Shown: in pieces, positions 9,227 to 19,100 of the stretch
How the letters are laid out: each line of letters opens with the position of its first letter
Numbering within the stretch: position 1 is the stretch's first letter
From: Carpediemonas membranifera
Taxonomy: Eukaryota; Fornicata
Assembly: GCA_019828565.1 (NCBI GenBank)
Contig: JAHDYR010000053.1
Span: forward strand, 186,001 to 250,000
Direction of reading: 5' to 3'
Length of the DNA stretch: 64,000 nt
The notes under the pieces: model-generated
The model's input: only the letters and a program-made list of their open reading frames with translations
Told to the model about the DNA's origin: nothing
Database searches by the model: none
Made by a program: the position numbers and the translations under genes

Positions 9227-10231
9227 CTTCTTTCTTTATGGCAGAGCACAAAACTGCCTCATGACATTCTTTTCATTAACCAACGGGGGGGCGCTTAATT
9301 TACACAATGTTAACGAGGAAGCTAGTGTAAGTTAAACGTGAAGTCCTCTCCGCTTACCGAGGGAGAAGGAGTATACCAGTCGTAACTGGTACCGTGCCGT
9401 CGGATCCGGCGGATCCGAACCTTGCGCCATTCTGTCCGCATAAACTGCGTGACTCGCCTGACCGGCGAAACACCTTTTGCCCGGAGTGAGGCTATCACAT
9501 CGCCCTCCGCTCCGGGCCCGTTACCCGAGGTAACCTTACTGACGATGTAGCGCCATCCCGTTCTGATAGTCAAATTTGAGTACTGGACTAGTAAGTCTTG
9601 CGCCCTGAAATGCTTATCGCAGTTGGTAGATTGAGTATTCATCAAAATCATTGCAGCTTCTGATCGACGAAGCAATGTAGGACTTTCCCCTCACTCGCAC
9701 AACCTGGTAAAATCATGAGACAGTCCTTTAGTAGGGAATAGCTCGTCAGTCATGGCAAGTGTGAGTTAAATCAGTCCATCATAAATATGCTTCGGACTGT
9801 GACTGAAAACTATGATACAAAACGCTCAATTGTGACATGGTCTAAGACGGGATGAATCGCCTGTAATGTGGTGCTAGTCTAACAACGCCCACACGACGGA
9901 ATGTAGTCTGTTGTGAGTGCGGGAAGATGGGTGAATCCAAAGTGGTGAGGTGTGACTTTGTACAGTTGACACAACCACGGAATGAAACCGAGCAGACCAG
10001 TGTTGGTCTGTCTGTTCACACGAAAGAAGATTCGTCAGCAGTAAATGTCACCTAGCCGCACGCAAGCTCATGTGGTCTGAATAGCATCTTGCACACTGCC
10101 TCACATGAAGCCAACCCCAAAGTCCAATTTATCGCATAATTGCCCAAGTCCTCCTCCATTTATATTACCTCACAAGCGTATGTACAAAGGCCAGCCGACC
10201 CTTCATCCTGGTCCAGCAACACAACACCACC
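9227..10231. other. Intergenic, AT-richer spacer with one doubtful small ORF
   Basis: About 1 kb without a recognised gene. The minus strand has a 117-codon frame at 9322-9675 (basic, with VRRVTQFMRTEWRKVRIRRIRRHG in the middle) that resembles nothing I know. Base composition differs from the flanking elements, so this is probably original host sequence left between the insertions. Confidence 0.5.
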
Positions 10232-10384
10232 TCATACACCAGCCAGGTGCCGCTTGAGTAACTCAACCTGGTCCCCTCTCACCCTCGCGAGCCGCTGGAG
10301 CTGCCTGTTCTTCTCCTCTAATAAAGCCACGAGCTTCATCTTCTCATCCAGCTCGTGTTTCATCCTGATATAAGCCTCAATAGT
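10232..10384 (-). pseudogene. Possible 3' remnant of a host coiled-coil gene cut by element X2
   Basis: At 10385 the X2 sequence stops abruptly and an in-frame tail of about 50 residues follows (TIEAYIRMKHELDEKMKLVALLEEKNRQLQRL...), ending at 10232. This is heptad-patterned coiled coil, unlike any part of X1, and resembles the C-terminal ends of ciliary coiled-coil proteins such as SPEF1/CLAMP (family resemblance from memory, weak). It is likely either the end of a host gene whose upstream part is replaced by the transposon, or unrelated flanking sequence open by chance. Confidence 0.35.
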
Positions 10385-11208
10385 CGGCCGAGATTGCCCA
10401 ACAACCGCTGCATGCTGTGTGTCGTGGCCCCCGATGCCAAGGCCTCCCTGACTCGTGAGAGGTACTTCTGCCGCTTGCTGTCCTGCAGAGCGATCCCCCG
10501 CCGGCCAGAGTCCATGACGAAGCCAAGGAAGTCGGTCTGCTGCGTGGGTGAGAGCTGCGATTTCTTCCTGTTGATGACCAGGCCGAGGTTCTCTAGGAGC
10601 TGTAGTATGCCGGGCATCGCAGCGGTCAGTGTCTTCTTGTCCCCGGACAGGAGCCAGTCGTCGAGATAGATGGTCAAGTTGATGCCTGGGAACATCCGTG
10701 CTACGATCTGCGCTGCTGTCAGCATCACCCTTTGGAAGAAGAATGGCGCTGGGCCCCAGCCGAAGGGTAGGACGTTGAAGGCATAGGGTCTCCCGTCGAC
10801 CACGAAACCCAGCAGCGGGCTGTCCGAGGCCCTGACCCCTAACTGGTAGTAGCCCTTGACTAGGTCCAAGCGTGCCATGTAGTCTCCTTCGCGAAGCTGG
10901 GCCATCGCTTGCTTGACTCCCTTCAGCCGAAAGGTTCGATGTTCCGTTGACACTGCGTTCAATGCCCTTAGGTCGTGGATCAGACGCGTCTCTGGTGGCG
11001 TCTTCGGCACAGTGAAGATAGGTGAGATCAAGCTGGGAGACCGGCATGGGCTTGCCGCGCCCAGGCTCAGGAGGGTTTTCAGGTGGTCGCGGAATGCCTT
11101 GCGGTCCTTGGCGCGAGTTGGTGGTAGGCGCGGGTGACGAGGGTGCGCTCTTAGGGATATCGGGACGCCCTCGCGTAGCCACGTAACCACCTCTGATGGC
11201 GCGCCCAA
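10360..11208 (-). pseudogene. Truncated reverse transcriptase of X2
   Basis: Continuous RT frame from LGAPSEVVTWLREGVPI through FTVPKTPPETRLIHDL, LPFGWGPAPFFFQ and YLDDWLLSG to QRLLGNLG, after which the element breaks off at 10385 and the last residues are unrelated. It documents the RT N-terminal frame that X1 has lost. The true start codon is not clear; 11208 is the first Met. Confidence 0.8.
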
Positions 11209-12026
11209 GTGCCTCCATAGGCGCCACTGCCTGTTGATGCAGGGAAATGGTGGAACTGACGGGGGAGGAGGTGCTGTGGACGGGGGAGGAGGAGGCGTCG
11301 GTGACAGGGGAGGAGATTGAGGAGTAGTGGGATTTGTGGTTGGATGAGGAGTTAGGACCTGTGGACCGGGGCGAGGATCCTTGATGGGTGGTTTCTTTTG
11401 ACTTAGTTTGAGTTCTTCGTGCCGGTGCGCTTCGGCTTCTTCCCGTGAAAACCCCGGTTGCCGCCGTCATGTCCGGTGCCGGGCTTGGTGTTCTTCTCGG
11501 TCAGGCGGGGGATCTTGGACAGGGTGCGGAGGACGAGAGTCTCGATCTCCGTCTCGTTCATCTCGTGGCGCTCGGCAAGGGCGGCCATGCCCGCGGTGGA
11601 GACAGCAGAGGCGGCTAGGTAGCCGTAGCGGTCCTTCACCCATAGGACTCGGTGACGGAGGAAGATGCGAGCGAGTACGGCGAAGCCACTGATTCGATTG
11701 AACTTGAAGCTGCGGTAGATCTCCTCGAGGAACTCCGCCTCTTCGCGCATAGTGGATGAAGCAGGACGCTTCCAAGTCATGGTGGTCTCTTGCCGAAGCA
11801 GATCTACTGTCTCTCGGACGTTGCCGCCGGCAGTAAATGCGTCTTGAAGCTGTTGAACGGTGGCTTTTGAGCTCTGCGATCTCTTGGGCGGCGTCTCCCA
11901 TCTGTTTCAGTTCGCTCTTGAACAACTGAACCGCCCTTATGAGACGCACGATCCCGTCTTTGAGATCGTATCGAATCATCCTCGACCTCTCGCGCCGAAG
12001 TTTTGGCTCCGCTGGCCTTGCCAAAA
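10385..12026 (-). mobile_element. Element X, copy 2 (X2): 5' part only
   Basis: An inverted, nearly identical copy of X1 from the tRNA-Lys side to the middle of RT (equivalent to 2181-3822 of X1), ending at GGGCAATCTCGGC. It lacks the last RT helices, RNase H and recombinase. It carries its own indels: one extra A in gag near 11872, but the shorter CCC run in RT, so its RT N-terminus is in frame where X1 is broken. It also has one C fewer than X1 in the C-run near 2915 of X1. Confidence 0.88.
11403..11979 (-). pseudogene. Gag-like ORF1 of X2, frameshifted
   Basis: Same protein as the X1 gag (ATG equivalent at 11979), but an extra A near 11872 (AAAA instead of AAA after GAGCTC) throws the first 36 codons out of frame with the rest. 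The remaining 125 codons (11403-11780) match X1 residue for residue to GTKNSN. Confidence 0.8.
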
Positions 12027-12099
12027 GCCCGTCTAGCTCAGTCGGTAGAGCGCTGGACTCTTAATCCAGTGGTCGAGGGTTCGAGCCCCTCGGTGGGCG
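12027..12099 (+). tRNA. tRNA-Lys(CUU), copy 3
   Basis: Identical 73-nt tRNA-Lys(CUU), followed by CTTCTTTT. It lies between X2 (5' side) and W2 (3' side), the mirror image of copy 1 between X1 and W1. Confidence 0.96.
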
Positions 12100-12110
12100 C
12101 TTCTTTTACG

Positions 12111-12406
12111 TCCACAAAGTGTGGCTCTATAACAGAGAGCCCTCCTCTTAAATCCAACCAAAATGGGGGGGGGGCGAGTATTTACTTCGGGTGGCTTCCC
12201 CGAGCTCTTATGACAGACCCGGGTAAATCCTCGTCTCGCGGTCCGGTCAGGTCCTAACGGCTCCGACACCTGCCGATGCGTTTCGAAGTGTGACCTAAAG
12301 TGCACATTGATCGGCGCGCGCAGGTGCCAGTGATGGTCCTGTGACAGGATCCACAAAGTGTGGCTCTATAACAGAGAGCCCTCCTCTTAAATCCAACCAA
12401 AATGGG
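12111..12406 (-). repeat. B1-A2-B2 block at the 3' end of W2
   Basis: B2 12111-12167, A2 12269-12349 and B1 12350-12406, the mirror image of the W1 block. A G9 run directly follows B2 on the plus strand. With A1 at 15732-15812 this completes a split direct repeat set. Confidence 0.88.
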
Positions 12407-12561
12407 ACAATCCCGCAAGACGTCCCTGTGGGACTAAAGCTTTGGGCCGGCGAGTCTATCTCGCCTCGACCAGAGTTAAGAATTAATGATGAATCCAGGC
12501 CGGCGAGTCCGTCTCGCCTCGGCCGTTCCCCTCGAACGCGGATGTTTAATGGAGGGGGTGG

Positions 12562-15240
12562 TTAAAAGTGGGGCCCGAGAAGGCTGAGGTTCATCCTCCT
12601 GGTGAGGTCCTCGTTTGTTCTGATGGCGTCAGCGACATAGCTGCGGAGGGAGGTGACGTCCTTCCATGTGCCCATTGAGAGGATCACCTCCAGCGGGACT
12701 CCTGATAGAGCCATCTCCGACGCTGCCCCCTTACGGAAGCTGTGGAGACCCGTCCGTGGACCGAACAACGCCTTCACGACTCGTCGGAGGTGTGCGGCTG
12801 TGAGCGGTTTGTCTCTGCTCAGGCGCCCGTTGACTATGACTCGCCAGATGGGGGTGTCATCAGCCAGGTAGTGTGTGCCCTCGACCCAGCGTCTAAGTGC
12901 CAAGGCCGGGTTGAAGGCGGCTGATAGCCATACGTATGGTACGCGCTTCTTAACTCCCGTTAGGATGGTCTTGGTCCGCTGAATGTGTAGGAGAATGTCG
13001 CCGTTCTTGAGTAGCTCCAGGTCGGCCGGGCATAGGGAGAGTATCTCGATGCCTCTGGACACCGTCAGATAGGCGACTGCCCCAAAGAGACATGCCTGAT
13101 ATGACTCAAAGTCGTCACTCCGGCGCCCCAGTGCCTCGATCATCTCAGCCTTGGTGATGGCGCGCGAGCCGCCGGTAGTTCCCGCCGTGCTGGCGCCCTT
13201 AGCCGCCTGCTTAACGATGTACTTGGAGTTGGCGGGCGGATGCCAGTCTTTGAGGAACTCCTGTAGCTGAACAATCCAGTAGCCCTTCCTCGCCACGTTC
13301 GATGGCCCGCAGAAGGAGCCTTCGTCCTTGAGGAAGGCTACAAGCTGGTCTCGATCCGACAGGCTGCGATCGCGAGAGCCTTCGAACCTGGCCACCCAGC
13401 CGGCCACCGTCCGAGCAGACGCGTGATTAAGGTGAATCACTCTGTCCGACCTGAGGACTCTGTGGAAAACGTCCTGAACGCCATCACATTGAACCGTAGG
13501 CGTCCTCTGTCCTGTAGGTGAAGTAGGTGGGCCAGATCTGAGCTCGAAGCCGGGACGGAGAGACGGAGTTTCCAGGACGTCCAACTCTTGAGGAGTCTCA
13601 TCTCCGGCGCTTGAACCTCTGGGTAGAGGAGAAAGACTGCTGAGGTCCAAGACCTCGGGTGTCCAGTCTGAGTCTGAACTCTCGCTGTCGCTATCTTCTG
13701 GACTATGGCTGCCATAGACGAATTGGGGGCCCAGAGGACGCGACATCCAAGCCTTACGTCTACGTCCGCTGAGACTGTCTGGACTGGACCCCACTCCGCG
13801 AGGACAGATTCCATGCTGGACTCCAGAGAGGAAGGGAGTCGTGAGAAGCCTCTGGACAGCCGATCTGCTGCCAGGTTGATGATGCCCGGAGTGTGTAGTC
13901 CACGGAGTGTCAGGTTCCGGTCCTCCGCCTCCTTCTGGATCTGGGCTAGAATGTGCAGGGCCTGAGGTGGAGCCTTCGTAGACCCCCGCCTTGTTGAGCC
14001 AGGCCAGAGCTGATGTGTTGTCTGAGAAGATCGATAGCTCGCGTTGGGAACTCTGTCTGCCGATCAGACGGATGCCCTGTAGGATTCCCGCGAGCTCCTT
14101 CACGTTGATAGATTCTGCTCTTAGTTCTGGAGTGAACGTGCCCGAGGCTGAGGTCCCATACTCGCCGTGCACGGCTGCTCCCCACTTGACTCCAGATGCG
14201 TCTGTCGATACGACGAGGTCTAAGGAGGGGTGAGCGCCCCAAAGCGACTGAAGTTCTCTGATGTCTCGGACTGGGCGCTCTCTTAGCAGTAGCAGCCACT
14301 CTTGCAGTAGCTCCTTGGAGAGTGGGTCCTGTTGAAGGTGTCTCAGCCGGAGGAAAGCCCCGTGGGCGGTTGTAGCGAAGTAAGTCAGTCTCCCGAGGAT
14401 CTTGGCCCAAGTCTCCTGATCGATGGTCTTGCCTGCCAGAGCCTGATGAATGTGAGAGGAGTAACGTTTGGCCTTGTCCGCCGGGAGGCGTATTGTAAAA
14501 CTCGCGGAGTCTATCACGAGCCCCAGATAGACCAATGACTGAGTCGGTGCCCATTCTGACTTCTCCTCTGAGGTGAGGACACAGAGGTCGGCTAGAGTCC
14601 GCCTGATGCGCGGCACCGCCCTCCTCAGGATTTCTCGGTCGCGGTGAAATAAGAGGAAGTCGTCGAGGTAGACAACGATGGTAAGACCCGTCCGAAGGGC
14701 TAGTATCTTGGCGAGTTGGTTGGTGATCGTCTGAAACACGAACGGCGATGCGCGCCAGCCGAAGCCTAGCACTCTGTACTGAAACGCTCGTCCGTCTGGA
14801 AGATAGACTCCTAGCAGCTTGCGGTCCTCCTTCCGTACTGGTACTTGATGGTACCCGGACTTGAGGTCGAACTTGACCATCCAGTCGCCCCTCTGGAGAA
14901 GGGAGAGAGCTCTGCGCAGACCGTAGAGCCGGAAGGATGAGCGCTCTGCCGAGCAGTCGTTCAGTATCGTGAGGTTGTGAATGATCCTCTTCGACTCGCC
15001 CTTCGGCACAGTAAACAGCGAGGCGGTGTGTCGCAGGGAAGAGGGATTCACTTGCTCTATGACGCCTGTCTCTATCAAGGAAGGAATCTGCTGGACAATG
15101 AATGGGTCGACTGTCGGCTGTTACCTTGGTGCTGGTGGTTGACTTCTCAGACGGATCTCGACCCCGTATCGTAACCAGTTGATCACCCGTTGTGATGCTC
15201 CCAACCTCTGCCACTCCCTCCACGCCGCGTTCATGCATGG
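12562..15240 (-). pseudogene. RT-RNase H-recombinase region of W2
   Basis: The RT frame begins near 15220 with LGASQRVINWLRYGVEI, is interrupted by TAA at 15121-15123, and continues through FTVPKGESKRIIHNL, DLKSGYHQVP, LGFGWRASPFVFQ and YLDDFLLFH. RNase H begins STDASGVKWGA and runs to FSDNTSALAWLNKAG. There, five G instead of four (13985) shifts reading into the recombinase frame, giving an artificial 838-codon open frame from 15078. The recombinase end is intact, with R, H-x-x-R and Y as in W1, and stops at 12562. Confidence 0.85.
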
Positions 15241-15248
15241 AAAGAGGG

Positions 15249-15731
15249 TTAGGTGTGGGCTCTCTTGCCGGAGGATCCTGTCTGAGTGCGACCTCGGTCC
15301 TGAGCGCGGCCACCGCGGCGAAAATTAGCGTCGCGCTTATCGCCCTTAGACTTGGCGCGGGCCGCCAGTTCCAGGACCTCGTCGCGATCAGGCACGCCCT
15401 TCGCCTTGCAATAGTTCTCGAACCGCTCTGCAGTAGCGTCAGTGTACACGTCCTTGATTAGAAGGTACTGGATTCTTGCAAAGAGAATGTTCCCGATCTC
15501 CTTCATCTTTGCGCCGTTCTCGATCCTATTCATGGTCTTGTATACGAATCTGGCCTCATCTTCGAGGCCGAACCTCTTTGGCATCTCCAGGAACAGTGGA
15601 CGGCGAGCTGCTTCTGCTTGCTGCTCCAAAATTGCTTCCGATTGTATCTTAACCAAGCGCTCCAGCTTCTCGATACGCTTGTTAAGCTCATCGGGACTGT
15701 CTTGCGGCGGCAGGTCTTCGTTATCAGACAT
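15249..15731 (-). CDS. Gag-like ORF1 of element W2
   Basis: A 160-residue protein starting at ATG 15731, immediately after the A1 repeat. N-terminal acidic segment, coiled coil (ELNKRIEKLERLVKIQSEAILEQQAEAA), helical core with QYLLIKDVYTDATAERFENYCKAKG, and an Arg/Gly-rich tail (FRRGGRAQDRGRTQ) suited to RNA binding. It matches the X and Y ORF1 proteins in plan. The frame is open 13 codons further up into A1, which I treat as 5' leader. Confidence 0.65.
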   Translation of the reverse strand: MSDNEDLPPQDSPDELNKRIEKLERLVKIQSEAILEQQAEAARRPLFLEMPKRFGLEDEARFVYKTMNRIENGAKMKEIGNILFARIQYLLIKDVYTDATAERFENYCKAKGVPDRDEVLELAARAKSKGDKRDANFRRGGRAQDRGRTQTGSSGKRAHT

Positions 15732-15812
15732 CCTGCCGATGCGTTTCGAAGTGTGACCTAAAGTGCACATTGATCGGCGCGCGCAGGTGCCAGTGATGGT
15801 CCTGTGACAGGA
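15732..15812 (-). repeat. A1 split direct repeat, 5' end of W2
   Basis: An 81-bp block identical to A2 at 12269-12349 and to 1857-1937. Contains short internal inverted repeats (CCTGTCACAGG at one end). It marks the 5' terminus of the element. Confidence 0.9.
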
Positions 15813-16102
15813 GCTGACCTCTAGATGTCTTTGCTATGCGACTTAAGATACTACAATCTATTGTCTTACAATCCGCTATCGTGCTGATCCTGAATGATCG
15901 TCATCTTGTACCTCAGTCGGCTGAGCTCCTCGCGCACTCGACTTTGAGTTCCTCGTTATGTTCCTGCCGGCGTTATTAGAAACGTCTCATCTTGTTCCTT
16001 TAGAGAAGTCTTAAAAACATCTTCATGCGGTTGCGGGCACAAGCAAGTCAGATTCCTGAGTGAAACGCACTCACCGCATCAATTGCTGCGTTTACTAATC
16101 TG
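15813..16102. other. Intergenic between W2 and the coiled-coil gene
   Basis: About 290 bp, AT-richer than its surroundings. No gene, tRNA or repeat recognised. It contains the 3' flank of the minus-strand coiled-coil gene. Confidence 0.5.
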
Positions 16103-19100
16103 TTACACAAATCTCAAGCTCGGAGTCGTTGAGACAGCCTCCATCAATGCATCTCCAGCCCTTATCTCCTCAGCACTGAGTCCCAACCCACTCAGCGACG
16201 GCGGCCTCGCAAATGGACCGGGGTTAAACCGCTCCGGCATGGGGGTTGTGTCCGGCCATAGTTCAGACATGTCGTCGATGGGCATAACCTGCGCAGCTGT
16301 CACCGGTGTCTGCATCGTGGCGGTGTGACTCTGTGCGGCGGTCGAGTGGAAGTTGGCGACGTCACGGAGGAGTCGTCTGGCTGCGTCGACTTGCTCGCGA
16401 ACCTCCTTGTTCTCCTCCCGCAGTCGCGTGGCCTCTCTGCGCTCGTCTGACGCCAGGCGCTGCTCGCTGGCGGCGGCTGTGCGCGCGCTCTCGATGGTCA
16501 GCGCCGCCTGCTTCTCGGCGTCACGCTTGGCAGCCTCCGCATCGGCCTTGGCGCGCTCGATCTCAGCGCGTGCGGAGTCGCGGTGGCGCTCGATCTCGGC
16601 GCGATCTCCGTCAAGTCGATTCTCGAGTCGCGAGAGCTCAGCTTCGCGCGCTGAGATGTCTCGCTCGCGCTGGGCCAGCGTCCGCGCGGTCTGCTGCGTC
16701 TCGTTGCGCGCGTCGCCGATCGTGTCGGTCTGCTCGGCGAGCGCTCTCTCGCGAGCCTCGAGGTCGCGCCGAAGGGCAGTTAGTCGCTTCGCCTCCGCGT
16801 CGAGCTCGCTGTGCAGCGCGATCAGCTCTGCGCGGTCTGCGCTCGCTGCGTCGCGTGCTGTTGCGGCATCGCTGCGGTCGCTGTCAATCTGCGCGCGCAT
16901 TCGCGCGATCTCAGCCTCGGCGCTGTTCAGCTGGCGCGCAGCATCCCTCTTCGCCTCGTCGCGGAGGCGGGCGAGCTCGGCCTGCTGCTGCTCGCGTTGC
17001 TTGTCCAGGTCGCGCCGCAGGCTTTCGCGCTCGGCTATGAGGCGCTTCTTCTCTTGCTGAAGCGCGTCGCGCTCATCGCGCAGCTTGCTTTCGATGCCGG
17101 TCGCCGCGTCCTCGACCGAGCGGCGTTGCTCTTGCAGCGACGCGCGCTTCACCTCGAGATCGGCCTCGAGTCGCGCGACCTTCTCGCGCTCGGCCTTCAG
17201 CGCGGCCTTCGCCTCCTCGGCCTCGCGACGCATTGCCTGCTCGCGCTCGTAAAGCTGCTGCTCGAGGTCGCGCTTCCCGCGCTCGATCGTGTGGTCGGTC
17301 GACTCGCGCATGCGCTCGGCGTCGGCTTCAAGTCGCGCCGTCGCCAGCCGAAGCTGCAGCTCGCGCTCCTCGAGCGCCTGTTGCGTCTCGCGCACTTGCT
17401 TGCGGAACGCCTCGCGCTCTGCTTCAAGCTGATTGTCAGCGGCAGCGCGCTCCGCGTCGAGCGCAGCCTCGAACTTGCTGCGCTCAGCGGCGCGCTTCAG
17501 TTCGTCATCGGCCTTGCGCCGCGCAATGTCGATCTCGAGCTGCGCCTCGAGCTTCTTGACCTCGGCCTGCAGCTCATCTCGCCGATTCGCCATCGCCGCG
17601 ACGTCATCCGCGCTAACGCCGACCTGCACCTCGAGCCGGCTGAACTCGGCGACCTTCTGCTCGTGCGCCTGCCGATCTGCCGCAAGCTGTCGCCGAGCCT
17701 CGTCGGCCTGGCTCTGCAGCTCCTCGGCCCGCTCCCGCAGTCGCGTGGCCTCTCTGCGCTCGTCTGACGCCAGGCGCTGCTCGCTGGCGGCGGCTGTGCG
17801 CGCGCTCTCGATGGTCAGCGCCGCCTGCTTCTCGGCGTCACGCTTGGCAGCCTCCGCATCGGCCTTGGCGCGCTCGATCTCAGCGCGTGCGGAGTCGCGG
17901 TGGCGCTCGATCTCGGCGCGATCTCCGTCAAGTCGATTCTCGAGTCGCGAGAGCTCAGCTTCGCGCGCTGAGATGTCTCGCTCGCGCTGGGCCAGCGTCC
18001 GCGCGGTCTGCTGCGTCTCGTTGCGCGCGTCGCCGATCGTGTCGGTCTGCTCGGCGAGCGCTCTCTCGCGAGCCTCGAGGTCGCGCCGAAGGGCAGTTAG
18101 TCGCTTCGCCTCCGCGTCGAGCTCGCTGTGCAGCGCGATCAGCTCTGCGCGGTCTGCGCTCGCTGCGTCGCGTGCTGTTGCGGCATCGCTGCGGTCGCTG
18201 TCAATCTGCGCGCGCATTCGCGCGATCTCAGCCTCGGCGCTGTTCAGCTGGCGCGCAGCATCCCTCTTCGCCTCGTCGCGGAGGCGGGCGAGCTCGGCCT
18301 GCTGCTGCTCGCGTTGCTTGTCCAGGTCGCGCCGCAGGCTTTCGCGCTCGGCTATGAGGCGCTTCTTCTCTTGCTGAAGCGCGTCGCGCTCATCGCGCAG
18401 CTTGCTTTCGATGCCGGTCGCCGCGTCCTCGACCGAGCGGCGTTGCTCTTGCAGCGACGCGCGCTTCACCTCGAGATCGGCCTCGAGTCGCGCGACCTTC
18501 TCGCGCTCGGCCTTCAGCGCGGCCTTCGCCTCCTCGGCCTCGCGACGCATTGCCTGCTCGCGCTCGTAAAGCTGCTGCTCGAGGTCGCGCTTCCCGCGCT
18601 CGATCGTGTGGTCGGTCGACTCGCGCATGCGCTCGGCGTCGGCTTCAAGTCGCGCCGTCGCCAGCCGAAGCTGCAGCTCGCGCTCCTCGAGCGCCTGTTG
18701 CGTCTCGCGCACTTGCTTGCGGAACGCCTCGCGCTCTGCTTCAAGCTGATTGTCAGCGGCAGCGCGCTCCGCGTCGAGCGCAGCCTCGAACTTGCTGCGC
18801 TCAGCGGCGCGCTTCAGTTCGTCATCGGCCTTGCGCCGCGCAATGTCGATCTCGAGCTGCGCCTCGAGCTTCTTGACCTCGGCCTGCAGCTCATCTCGCC
18901 GATTCGCCATCGCCGCGACGTCATCCGCGCTAACGCCGACCTGCACCTCGAGCCGGCTGAACTCGGCGACCTTCTGCTCGTGCGCCTGCCGATCTGCCGC
19001 AAGCTGTCGCCGAGCCTCGTCGGCCTGGCTCTGCAGCTCCTCGGCCCGCTCCCGCAGTCGCGTGGCCTCTCTGCGCTCGTCTGACGCCAGGCGCTGCTCG

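Larger units (their letters stand above)
12111..15812 (-). mobile_element. Element W, copy 2 (W2): full-length, Ngaro/PAT-type split direct repeats
   Basis: A 3.7-kb element on the minus strand: A1 (15732-15812), gag-like ORF, RT-RNase H, tyrosine recombinase, then B1 (12350-12406), A2 (12269-12349) and B2 (12111-12167). A1 and A2 are identical 81-bp blocks; B1 and B2 are identical 57-bp blocks. No methyltransferase domain was seen. B2 ends 11 bp from the 3' end of tRNA-Lys copy 3. The copy looks inactive: an in-frame TAA near the RT start (15121-15123) and one extra G near 13985 that throws RNase H into the recombinase frame. Confidence 0.88.

Noticed and set aside
9322-9675. 117-codon minus-strand frame in the spacer
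   Set aside because: No recognisable domain, no neighbour logic; mentioned only in the spacer entry.
13946-15313. 455-codon minus-strand frame over W2 RT
   Set aside because: RT motifs are in a different frame; this one has no domain features.
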